A stretch of DNA of 10,988 bases. It comes from an uncultured beta proteobacterium (lineage in GTDB: Bacteria > Pseudomonadota > Gammaproteobacteria > Burkholderiales > Rhodocyclaceae). Of this stretch, positions 5,447-10,988 are shown piece by piece. The DNA lies in the NCBI GenBank assembly GCA_903910495.1, contig CAIVZW010000454.1, positions 1 to 10,988 on the forward strand. Direction: 5' to 3'. Under the pieces are notes generated by a model that was given only the letters and a program-made list of their open reading frames with translations, was not told where the DNA came from and did not search any database. Position 1 is the stretch's first letter. The number at the start of each line of letters is the position of its first letter. The position numbers were made by a program, and so were the translations under genes.

Positions 5447-5737
5447 TCACGCTGCCAGCTTCAACGCCTTGATCTTCGGCCTTGCCACCTGCGACGCCTG
5501 CCACAGATCGAATGACGCCTGCATCCGCAGCCATGACTCCGGCTCGGTCTTCAGCCATGCCGCCAAACGCAGCGCCATATCCGCAGTAATCGCCGCCCGG
5601 CCATGGATAATGCTGGAAACGTGCTTGCGACTGCATCCCAGCGCCAACGCCGCCGCCGTAACGGTAACGTCCGCCGGTTCCAGCCATAGCTCCTGCAATA
5701 CCTCGCCCGGATGAGGCGGATTGTGCATTCTGCCCAT
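5447..5737 (-). CDS. higA: HigA family antitoxin
   Basis: A 96-aa Xre-type antitoxin that binds HigB and its own promoter. The whole family pattern is present: HPGEVLQELWLEP at residues 8-20, the helix-turn-helix TVTAAALALGCSRKHVSSII (25-44), and the closing ITADMALRLAAWLKTEPESW with MQASFDLW. The ATG at 5737 is 4 bases after AGGAGG, which overlaps the TAG stop of higB; a second ATG three codons in is possible but too far from it. The toxin gene comes first, as is characteristic of higBA. It appears complete and is the only apparently functional module of the decayed second element, which fits a role in keeping that segment from being lost. Confidence 0.92.
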   Translation of the reverse strand: MGRMHNPPHPGEVLQELWLEPADVTVTAAALALGCSRKHVSSIIHGRAAITADMALRLAAWLKTEPESWLRMQASFDLWQASQVARPKIKALKLAA

Positions 5738-5745
5738 ACAACCTC

Positions 5746-6024
5746 CTAGTGGTAGTCCTCGTAATTGACGATTTCAGCGTCGCCATCGACAAACCGAAAC
5801 GTCACCCGCCAATTTGCCTGCACGGTTACCGCCCAAATCCCTTTCTTGTCACCCTTCAACGGGTGCAAGTTCAAGCCCGGTGCGTTCATGCCCTCAACCA
5901 CTGTTACCGAATCAAGCAAGCCCAGAATCAACCGCAAACGCTTGACGTGCATCGCCTGAATGCCTTTGGCGCTCCCCTTGCGGTAAAACAACTCCAGGCC
6001 CTTGTGTGCGAATGAACGGATCAT
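5746..6024 (-). CDS. higB: HigB family toxin (RelE superfamily mRNA interferase)
   Basis: A 92-aa toxin that cleaves mRNA on the ribosome in known members. Residues 1-14 (MIRSFAHKGLELFY) and the motif LNLHPLKGDKKGIWAVTVQ with NWRVTFRF are diagnostic, and the protein ends in the usual YEDYH. The basic residues around KGDKKG and the Arg of NWRVTF correspond to the region that contacts RNA in the family. The frame is intact and of normal length. higA starts 8 bases downstream. An inverted repeat just upstream (6032-6050) probably serves as operator. It is unlike the HigB-2-type toxin of element 1, so cross-neutralisation by the neighbouring antitoxin is not expected. Confidence 0.92.
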   Translation of the reverse strand: MIRSFAHKGLELFYRKGSAKGIQAMHVKRLRLILGLLDSVTVVEGMNAPGLNLHPLKGDKKGIWAVTVQANWRVTFRFVDGDAEIVNYEDYH

Positions 6025-6031
6025 GATCGAC

Positions 6032-6050
6032 TGTAACTTAAATGGTTACA
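6032..6050. promoter_or_regulatory. Operator candidate upstream of higB
   Basis: TGTAAC (6032-6037) and GTTACA (6045-6050) form a perfect 6-bp inverted repeat with centres 13 bp apart, 8 bases before the higB ATG. A weak promoter, TTGCAT then 17 bp then TACAGT on the minus strand, spans it. HigA autorepression is expected from the family; binding here is inference. Confidence 0.5.
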
Positions 6051-6503
6051 CTATGCAAGCACTTAGGCACGCTTCTTCTGACTTTGCAATACCACGACCT
6101 TTGCCGTATTTTTACGGACAGCAGCACAGCGATTCGCTCACCAGGCAACTTCCACGCTGCTTTCATTTCCTTTTTGTAATCGTGCCGCTGATAAATCCGT
6201 TTGACGTGGTTCTGTTCCCGATGGTTAAGGCAACGCTCCACGACCTCCGGCAATACCCCAAGTGACACCATTATTACCGTACCGGTACGGCGCAGATCGT
6301 GCGGCGTCCACTTCCCGCCTGACAGCATTAAGGCTGCCGTGCGCGCTCCGGTTACTCATGGCTTCCTTGTTGCCACGCTGCCGGTCGCCGATCTGCTTGG
6401 TGAGGCTTTTCAGGTCAACATGGCTTTTCCCCTTGCGGGCCGACAGCGCTAACTGCTCCCATTTCCCGAATAGATCCTCGAAGCAATGAGGGTATTTGAG
6501 ATG
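6038..6503 (-). pseudogene. Truncated, frameshifted tyrosine integrase of element 2
   Basis: Two adjoining frames together give the C-terminal part of an integrase. The first (from about 6503) reads FGKWEQLALSARKGKSHVDL, then LTKQIGDRQRGNKEAMSNRS. The second, open from 6355 and with an ATG at 6328, continues LSGGKWTPHDLRRTG, LGVLPEVVERCLNH and KRIYQRHDY. A one-base shift between about 6355 and 6326 joins them. The HDLRR box, the following LNH His and the YQR Tyr survive, but the N-terminal domain and the first catalytic Arg are missing, so it must be inactive. It is a different lineage from the integrase at 3692-4960 (for example LNHREQN in place of LGHKSAD). Its 3' end runs into the higB operator. 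Confidence 0.8.
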
Positions 6504-6542
6504 CTATGAGACGCAGAGGAACACTCGAATTTTGTGTCTGAA

Positions 6543-6595
6543 CCTGGCTTTGAATACCAAGGGGTAGGCCGTTCGAATCGGTCCGGGCGGGCCAG
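6543..6595 (+). repeat. Attachment site: 3' half of tRNA-Arg, copy 2
   Basis: Positions 6556-6595 are identical over 40 bp to 5130-5169 and contain the 3' side of the anticodon stem, variable loop, T-arm, acceptor strand, G discriminator and CCA. Further left the match continues imperfectly (GGCTTTGAATA for GGCTTCGAA), so the anticodon loop is damaged. This would be the distal end of the older integration. Confidence 0.85.
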
Positions 6596-6613
6596 GATAT
6601 TTATAAGAATTAA

Positions 6614-6653
6614 CGGGTTAGATGAGGTTGTCATCTAACCCGCTTTCCTTTCC
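6614..6653 (+). terminator. Strong rho-independent terminator after att copy 2
   Basis: A perfect 12-bp stem CGGGTTAGATGA/TCATCTAACCCG with loop GGTTG is followed by CTTTCCTTTCC. Lying 19 bases after the CCA of copy 2, it is probably the original chromosomal terminator of the tRNA-Arg gene. Confidence 0.85.
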
Positions 6654-7230
6654 ATGGGGCTATTTACCCCCCCGCTAAAAAAACGCGCGGAACTCGGATC
6701 AAACCGGATCAAGCACAAAAAATGGTCATTCCCACGGCGCGAATGCTTCCATATTTGGATTCGTTTCTGGCCACCCACTTATCAACCCCATCCAATGTCA
6801 GGTTTTTCGCCAAGATTTGCCCAGTCAGTTTGCAAATTACAGAGTACATAGCCTGATCCTTTCATCTCTTGTTATCAGTGAGCACCGATGAACCCGGTTG
6901 AGGATATAAAAAAACAATACAGTTGTCTGTTGCCCGTATTCAGTATTTGCGTAACGGATTGTAAGGTATGCCTGCATTCCGCTCAGTTTCTTGGATGAAC
7001 TGCAGAACATGCCTTAGCGTCAGCGCAAAGATCGTGGAAAATGAAAAGCTTTCTGCATCTGTCCGACAGGAAGTTGGCAAGTGACTCATAAAAGCGGCCG
7101 ACCTGGAAACAAAGCCATTGAGCGGAAAGACGCCGGTCTCGACCTTGAGGCGAAAGTCTTTGGCCTGGGCTGGTGAAGCAACAGCTTCTTGGCCGGTCGC
7201 CAACGCATGGGTTTCTGTGCGCAGCGGGTT
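6654..7230. other. About 580 bases without a convincing gene
   Basis: No reading frame has a ribosome site together with family resemblance. A minus-strand frame at 6940-7299 (119 aa from a TTG) is open but unrecognised, lacks a ribosome site, and overlaps the likely promoter of the downstream cytochrome gene. The left part, just past the terminator, is AT-richer than the rest. Confidence 0.4.
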
Positions 7231-7236
7231 TATAAT
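7231..7236 (+). promoter_or_regulatory. Consensus -10 upstream of cytochrome lipoprotein gene
   Basis: A perfect TATAAT lies 84 bases upstream of the ATG at 7321. No clear -35 is present at 16-18 bp, so the promoter may need an activator or be fortuitous. Confidence 0.35.
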
Positions 7237-7320
7237 ATCAATTGAAAACCCTGCGCGCCTCCCGGTTTCTCGTGCGCACCGTAAATTGCTGGAAAACAAA
7301 CCTTGAAAGGGGACGGCAAT

Positions 7321-7695
7321 ATGAAAAACAGGATTTTTTGCGGCTATGCCTTGTCTGGTGCCATCGTATTGCTAGCCGCCTGCGCCCAGAAGGAAATCAG
7401 TTTCAAAGCCGACGTTCAGCCCCTCCTCAAACAGTACTGCGTGGAGTGCCATACCGCGGGAGGTCAAGGCGTCGAAAAAAGCGGCCTGCTTGTGACCAGC
7501 TATGAAAGTCTGATGAAAGGCACAAAATTCGGGGCCATCATCAAGCCCGGCGACACGCTGACCAGCGCCATGATCATGCTCGTCGAAGGCCGAGTCGATG
7601 CTTCGATCAAGATGCCCCACGGCAAAGCGTCCTTGCCCAGAGAAAAAATCGACCTGCTGAAGAGATGGGTCGAGCAGGGGGCAAAGAACAACTAG
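7321..7695 (+). CDS. Small c-type cytochrome lipoprotein (PSCyt1-like)
   Basis: A 124-aa protein. An N-terminal hydrophobic signal ends in a lipobox LLAAC (Cys21), predicting a lipid-anchored protein facing the periplasm. A single haem-binding motif CVECH (residues 40-44) follows DVQPLLKQY. Further on, SGLLVTSYESLMKGTKFG, a PGDTLTSAM-like stretch and SIKMPHGKASL match the cytochrome domain known from planctomycetes (PSCyt1 type), with KMP as the probable distal Met ligand, and it ends RWVEQGAKNN. The ATG at 7321 is 8 bases after AAAGGGGA; the frame opens 6 codons earlier at a TTG with no site. It stands alone, convergent to the chromate transporter. The electron partner is unknown; it may be a general electron carrier. 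Confidence 0.88.
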   Translation: MKNRIFCGYALSGAIVLLAACAQKEISFKADVQPLLKQYCVECHTAGGQGVEKSGLLVTSYESLMKGTKFGAIIKPGDTLTSAMIMLVEGRVDASIKMPHGKASLPREKIDLLKRWVEQGAKNN

Positions 7696-7706
7696 CGGCG
7701 TTGCAT

Positions 7707-7733
7707 CCCGTCAGCAGGCACGACGGGGCGCCT
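7707..7733. terminator. Weak hairpin between convergent genes
   Basis: CCCGTC (7707-7712) and GACGGG (7722-7727) form a 6-bp stem with a 9-base loop between the cytochrome stop and the chromate transporter stop. There is only a short pyrimidine run after it. Confidence 0.35.
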
Positions 7734-7734
7734 T

Positions 7735-8319
7735 TCAGACGAGTCCGAACCACCCGAGAACAGCGCCTGCCGCGAGCAGCCATAACAAGTGGATTCGGCT
7801 CAGGCTGATGATCAGGACCGTGCTGGCGGTGAGCAGCCAGAGGGGCCAGTCTCTGGCCTGTTCATGATGCACGCTGGCGAGAAGCCAGCCGGTAGCAATC
7901 ACCAGGGCAATGACGATCGGACCCATGCCCTGCTTGAACGCCCGTACAGTCCTCAAATCGCGGTTGCGGTGCCCCCAGCGCGAAGTCAGGTAAGCCAGTG
8001 TCGTGCTCGGCAAGAGAATGCCGGTCATGGTGATCAGCATGCCCAGCATGGCGCTTGCGATGCTGCCTGCATTCATGCCGATATTCCAACCAAGCAGCGC
8101 GACGAACAGGACATTCGGCCCCGGTGCGGCCTGGGCAAGGGCAATCGAAGAGTTGAACTGGGCATCGATCAGCCAGTGCTGCTGATCGACGAGATAGCGG
8201 TGCATTTCGGGGGCCGTGGAAATCACTCCGCCCACCGACAGCATGGAAAGCATCATGTAGTTCAGAAACAGGAGGAACCAGTCCACCCATTGCAGATTGA
8301 GAATGGGCGCTGAGTTCAT
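7735..8319 (-). CDS. chrA: Chromate transporter, C-terminal-type half (short-chain CHR)
   Basis: A 194-aa membrane protein of the CHR family. It carries the family landmarks VGGV (29-32), followed by a cytoplasmic loop ending in ALAQAAPGPNVLF with PGPN at 66-69, and about five to six hydrophobic segments to the end. Full-length ChrA has two homologous halves of about 190 aa each; here each half is its own gene. The start at 8319 overlaps the stop of the upstream half (ATGA), so the pair is translated together and probably forms a hetero-oligomer that exports chromate or, in less studied members, another oxyanion. The frame is open further upstream to 8439 but only as a shadow of the first gene. 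Confidence 0.9.
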   Translation of the reverse strand: MNSAPILNLQWVDWFLLFLNYMMLSMLSVGGVISTAPEMHRYLVDQQHWLIDAQFNSSIALAQAAPGPNVLFVALLGWNIGMNAGSIASAMLGMLITMTGILLPSTTLAYLTSRWGHRNRDLRTVRAFKQGMGPIVIALVIATGWLLASVHHEQARDWPLWLLTASTVLIISLSRIHLLWLLAAGAVLGWFGLV

Positions 8320-8876
8320 GGCCGGAGCTTGCGGTAGGCCAGCAGGCAGCCCACACTGCCCAGCCCGAGCAGTACATACGCCAGGGGCCAGTGCATCACG
8401 GCAATGCACACGAAACAGGCGAAGCCCAGGGTAATGCAAACGGGGATTCCCAGCGGATTATTTTTCAGGGCGGCGAACAGTTTGAAGCCGGTAGCGATAA
8501 TCAGTCCGGCAGCCACCGCACCCATGCCGCGTAGCGCACCAACGACATCCGGATGACTGGTGTATCGGGCATAAACAAGCGCTAGCAGCAACACCAGCAC
8601 CAGCGGGATGGCCAGCATGCCGGCCATGGACACCAGGGCTCCGCGCAGTCCGAAGTAGCGCCCGCCGACCATCAGGGCAATGTTCACCACGTTAGGGCCG
8701 GGCATGATCTGCGCGACCGCCCAGTTTTCGACAAACTCCTCTTTCGTCATCCAGCGTTTCCTGTCCACCAGTTCGTGCTGAACAACGGCCAAAACGCCGC
8801 CAAAGCCTTGCAGCGCAAGCAGGGTGAAGGAGACGAACAGGTCGGTCAGGGATCGCGGCTGGGGATGATCATTCAT
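8316..8876 (-). CDS. chrA: Chromate transporter, N-terminal-type half (short-chain CHR)
   Basis: A 186-aa membrane protein that pairs with the following gene. Landmarks are LQGFGGVLAVVQHELVDRKRW (residues 22-42) and the signature AQIMPGPNVVN with PGPN at 59-62, then a GGRYFGLRGAL loop and several membrane segments. The ATG at 8876 gives the start; a TTG two codons earlier (8882) is an alternative, and neither has a clear Shine-Dalgarno. The gene begins the pair, about 85 bases downstream of the purine permease stop on the same strand, with a 14-bp palindrome in between. No chrB or other chromate gene is visible, so the substrate is assigned by family only. Confidence 0.9.
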   Translation of the reverse strand: MNDHPQPRSLTDLFVSFTLLALQGFGGVLAVVQHELVDRKRWMTKEEFVENWAVAQIMPGPNVVNIALMVGGRYFGLRGALVSMAGMLAIPLVLVLLLALVYARYTSHPDVVGALRGMGAVAAGLIIATGFKLFAALKNNPLGIPVCITLGFACFVCIAVMHWPLAYVLLGLGSVGCLLAYRKLRP

Positions 8877-8899
8877 CTTCAAGGGGCTTACTGCTTATC

Positions 8900-8913
8900 C
8901 TTTATCGATAAAG
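8900..8913. promoter_or_regulatory. 14-bp perfect palindrome upstream of chrA pair
   Basis: CTTTATCGATAAAG is a perfect palindrome 24 bases before the ATG at 8876. A TTGACG hexamer (8926-8931, minus strand) lies just upstream and could be a -35, but no good -10 is found at the right spacing. Operator role is inference. Confidence 0.4.
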
Positions 8914-8961
8914 ACTTGCGTCAATCCCAGCCGCGTAACACCCTGGAGACTTCAGGCCGAC

Positions 8962-10251
8962 TTACAAAAACGCGAACTTGAGCACAAAGAGGACAGCAAT
9001 CACTGCCACCATCGGTGACAAATCACGCGTGCGGCCAGCCAGAACCTTGATCGCCGCATAAGTGATGAAGCCGAAGGCAATACCGTGCGCAATCGAGAAG
9101 GTAAACGGCATGCTGATCGCCGTCACTACGGCCGGAGCCGCTTCGGTAAGATCATCCCATTCGATTTCGGACAAGCCGCGAATCATCAGTACAGCTACAT
9201 AGCACAGTGCCGGTGCCGTAGCACAGGCCGGCACCGTTCCCGCCAGTGGCGCAAAGATCAGTGCTGCCAGAAAGAGCAGCGCCACGACCACCGCCGTCAG
9301 ACCGGTACGACCGCCAACCGAGGTGCCGGCCGCCGATTCGATGTAGGCCGTGGTCGAGGAAGTTCCCAGCATCGCCCCCGCCACGATGGCGCCGGAATCG
9401 GCCAGCAGCGCACGCTTCAGGCGCGGCAGCTTGCCTTCGGCATCGAGCAGCCCGGCGCGGTGGCAAACACCGATCAGCGTACCCGAGGCATCGAACAACT
9501 CGACCATGAAAAAAGTCAGTATCACGGTCAGCAGCCCAGCATTGAGCGCGCCAGCAATATCCATCTGCATCAGGGTCGGGAGAATTGAAGGCGGCGGCGC
9601 GATGACTCCGGCAAACGGCGTGAATCCCAGCAGTACGGAAGCCACGGTCACCGACAGGATGCCGATGATGAGGGCGCCGGGCACCTTGCGTTGCTCGAGG
9701 GCGACGATCAGGATGAAGCCGGCAATGGCCAGAAGTGCGCCCGGATTGTGCAGATCGCCAAGGGTCAGCAGGGTCGCCGGATGGGCCGTGATAATCCCGG
9801 CGCTCTTCAGCCCGATAATGGCCAGAAACAGACCGATGCCGGCCGATATGGCGAATTTGAGCGAACGCGGGATGGCATTGACGATGGCCTCGCGCACCCG
9901 GAACAGGCTGACGATGACGAACAGCACCCCGGAGATGAATACAGCGCCCAGTGCCGCCTGCCAGGTAAAGCCCATGCCCTTGACCACGGCAAAGGCGAAA
10001 TAGGCATTGAGCCCCATGCCCGGCGCCAGGGCAATCGGATAATTGGCATAAAGGCCCATGATCGCCGAACCGATCGCCGCCGCCAGGCAGGTGGCCACGA
10101 AAACCGAATCCTTCGGCATCCCGGCCACCGACAGAATGTCCGGATTGACGAAAATGATGTAGGCCATGGTCAGAAAGGTCGTTACCCCGGCCATGACCTC
10201 GGTACGCACATTGGTACCGTGCGCGGAAAGTTTGAAATAGCGCTCCAGCAT
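8962..10251 (-). CDS. AzgA-type purine (adenine/guanine/hypoxanthine) permease
   Basis: A 429-aa inner-membrane transporter of the NCS2 family, AzgA branch, importing purine bases with protons. It has the hallmark APGMGLNAYFAF (76-87), VELFDASGTLIGV (250-262) and the near-invariant GTSSTTAYIESAAG (296-309) followed by GGRTGLTAV. There are 12 or more hydrophobic segments, and length is normal for the family. The ATG at 10251 is 6 bases after AAGGGG; the frame extends five codons further to a TTG that lies inside that ribosome site. Specificity between adenine and guanine/hypoxanthine cannot be settled by eye, so no gene symbol is given. No purine riboswitch or PurR-like box is visible in front of it. 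It stands alone ahead of the chrA pair. Confidence 0.93.
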   Translation of the reverse strand: MLERYFKLSAHGTNVRTEVMAGVTTFLTMAYIIFVNPDILSVAGMPKDSVFVATCLAAAIGSAIMGLYANYPIALAPGMGLNAYFAFAVVKGMGFTWQAALGAVFISGVLFVIVSLFRVREAIVNAIPRSLKFAISAGIGLFLAIIGLKSAGIITAHPATLLTLGDLHNPGALLAIAGFILIVALEQRKVPGALIIGILSVTVASVLLGFTPFAGVIAPPPSILPTLMQMDIAGALNAGLLTVILTFFMVELFDASGTLIGVCHRAGLLDAEGKLPRLKRALLADSGAIVAGAMLGTSSTTAYIESAAGTSVGGRTGLTAVVVALLFLAALIFAPLAGTVPACATAPALCYVAVLMIRGLSEIEWDDLTEAAPAVVTAISMPFTFSIAHGIAFGFITYAAIKVLAGRTRDLSPMVAVIAVLFVLKFAFL

Positions 10252-10276
10252 GATCCGCCCCTTCAAAAAAGAGGAG

Positions 10277-10282
10277 ATTTTA
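10277..10282 (-). promoter_or_regulatory. Possible -10 of purine permease
   Basis: TAAAAT on the minus strand (5 of 6) lies 25 bases upstream of the ATG at 10251. No convincing -35 was found. Confidence 0.3.
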
Positions 10283-10460
10283 GCTCAGGAAGGACTGGTT
10301 CGGTGGTTTCACTTCCACTCATCCATGGAAGACGTACTTTTTAAACGTCCAGCACGGGGGCGACAAAAAGACATGCAGCGCCACGAAGGGTTTCTGGCTG
10401 ATAAATGGGAACGGATTCTAAACCATTCCTTTTATCCCAGATTGTTCATTAGCGTTGTGG
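10283..10460. other. Intergenic stretch with no recognised feature
   Basis: Frames across this stretch continue through the palindromes to the right and lack ribosome sites. I see no gene, RNA or terminator in it. Confidence 0.4.
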
Positions 10461-10509
10461 GTCGGGCTTCAGCCCGACAGGAATCGGAGACACGCCGGCC
10501 TGAAGGCCG
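10461..10509. repeat. Pair of REP-like palindromes
   Basis: GTCGGGCTTCAGCCCGAC (10461-10478) is a perfect 8-bp stem with a 2-base loop. CGGCCTGAAGGCCG (10496-10509) is a second, related hairpin (6-bp stem), 17 bases further. Such adjacent GC-rich palindromes with TTCA/TGAA at the tip are typical of dispersed intergenic REP elements. Confidence 0.75.
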
Positions 10510-10565
10510 ACCAACAAGGGGTTCGCATCTTAATCCATTTCGCGATAGAAACGCTAATATTAGTT

Positions 10566-10637
10566 CCGTTCGTGGTGAGCCTGTCGAACCACAATCACCT
10601 TCCCATTTATGGCCTTCGACAAGCTCAGGCCGAACGG
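10566..10637. repeat. REPIN-like imperfect inverted repeat
   Basis: CCGTTCGTGGTGAGCCTGTC (starting 10566, running to 10590) and CCTTCGACAAGCTCAGGCCG (starting 10613, running to 10637) are imperfect inverted copies about 25 bases long around a 22-base centre. The GTGAGCCTGTCGAAC / TTCGACAAGCTCAGG sequence is a widespread intergenic repeat in proteobacteria. Confidence 0.75.
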
Positions 10638-10688
10638 CTGGTGGTATCAATTAACGAAGTTTCTAACGGGAATTGGAATTAATCCAAG

Positions 10689-10988
10689 TTAGCCCATTGC
10701 AAGCTGTTTCCGCCGTACCTCACGGTCCTTGACGAAGCGCTCGATGCCCTTGAGCAGCCATTCGGTCGACAGGTGCGCCTCCTCGGTGATTTCGTCAAGG
10801 CGGCCGCCTGTTCGCCATTGATTATCGAAATCGCTGCTCATGGCGTATTCTGCGGAAACCGGCGAGCTGATCCAGTCGGTCATGCTGCGCCGCGACATGT
10901 TGGTGACGATGGTCGAATCCATCCAGTCGTTCATCGGCAGGATACGATCACGATAGGCCTGATCCTGCCTTCTGAACAACTCCGGGCT
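10689..10988 (-). CDS. 3' end of a gene running off the window, possibly transketolase-like
   Basis: The last 99 codons of a minus-strand gene whose start is beyond the window; the frame is open to the edge. Visible pieces are SPELFRRQDQAYRDRILP, then TNMSRRSMTDWISSPVSAEY, WRTGGRLDEITEEA and WLLKGIERFVKDREVRRKQL. The opening segment resembles the stretch in front of the C-terminal domain of thiamine-diphosphate enzymes such as transketolase (an LF..QD.AYR...LP pattern), but the remainder lacks the usual transketolase G..W..YVG..G ending. The product is therefore uncertain. The frame looks genuine: it has no signal of decay, and a basic helical tail. It is separated from the purine permease by repeats. 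Confidence 0.65.
   Translation of the reverse strand, partial: SPELFRRQDQAYRDRILPMNDWMDSTIVTNMSRRSMTDWISSPVSAEYAMSSDFDNQWRTGGRLDEITEEAHLSTEWLLKGIERFVKDREVRRKQLAMG

Larger units (their letters stand above)
5170..6595. mobile_element. Integrated element 2, decayed remnant with higBA
   Basis: This 1.4-kb segment lies between two copies of the tRNA-Arg 3' end and holds a terminator, an intact higBA operon and the C-terminal part of a second, frameshifted integrase next to the right-hand copy. The layout mirrors element 1: integrase nearest the distal attachment site, toxin-antitoxin next to it, all on the minus strand. It is best read as an older integration at the same tRNA that has lost nearly everything else. 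Confidence 0.65.

Noticed and set aside
6449..6634. Open frame of 61 codons on the minus strand containing RPDRFERPTPW
   Set aside because: It is the reverse-complement translation of the tRNA-Arg 3' end, a common false gene call; it also runs across the terminator.
6940..7299. 119-codon frame on the minus strand
   Set aside because: Starts at TTG without a ribosome site, overlaps the region where the cytochrome gene's promoter must lie, and resembles no family I know. Cannot be excluded; a protein search with conserved hits would change this.
9085..10344. Several long plus-strand frames opposite the purine permease
   Set aside because: Shadow frames of a GC-rich gene; composition biased to Arg, Gln and Gly and no domain.
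10461..10637. CRISPR array
   Set aside because: Repeats are palindromic and of two different kinds, without regular spacers or cas genes.
10250..10654. 134-codon plus-strand frame between the permease and the partial gene
   Set aside because: Runs through the REP and REPIN repeats and has no ribosome site or family resemblance.

Overview
The window looks like the chromosome of a Gram-negative proteobacterium, most likely a betaproteobacterium (a Rhodocyclales-type genome is my best guess; this rests on gene types, fairly high GC and the style of the intergenic repeats, not on a phylogenetic marker). It splits into an accessory left half, where mobile elements have piled up at one tRNA gene, and an ordinary chromosomal right half.

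1-141: one end of an IS21-type insertion sequence, recognised by two 20-bp direct repeats next to a presumed terminal TG...CA. It cuts off the 3' end of a primase gene.

142-5169: the distal part of an integrated element. Every gene is on the minus strand, read from right to left: a tyrosine integrase, a RelE/HigB-2-type toxin with an Xre-type antitoxin, a stump of a PIN-domain toxin, a conserved 193-aa protein, a predicted AlpA/excisionase-like regulator, a second small HTH-like protein, a 122-aa unknown, and an archaeo-eukaryotic-type primase with a PriCT_2 domain. Integrase, AlpA-like regulator and primase are the usual core of P4-like satellites and integrated plasmids. No capsid or packaging gene is in view. 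The right end is a 3' half of tRNA-Arg(UCG); the intact tRNA would lie left of the window.

5170-6595: a second, decayed element about 1.4 kb long. It keeps only a terminator, a complete higBA toxin-antitoxin operon and a truncated, frameshifted integrase, and it ends in a second copy of the same 40-bp tRNA-Arg 3' end followed by a strong terminator. The simplest history is two successive integrations into one tRNA-Arg gene. The older element has been reduced almost to its addiction module.

6596-10988: chromosomal backbone. After about 650 bases without a convincing gene come a small c-type cytochrome lipoprotein (+), a split chromate transporter encoded by two overlapping genes (-), an AzgA-type purine permease (-), a repeat-rich intergenic region with REP/REPIN-like palindromes, and the 3' end of a gene that runs off the window (-).

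The most interesting signals are the tandem tRNA-Arg attachment sites, a 15-bp inverted repeat with an extra motif copy one helical turn away in the integrase promoter, a palindrome lying exactly inside the spacer of a near-consensus, probably leaderless toxin promoter, and the IS junction that truncates the primase.
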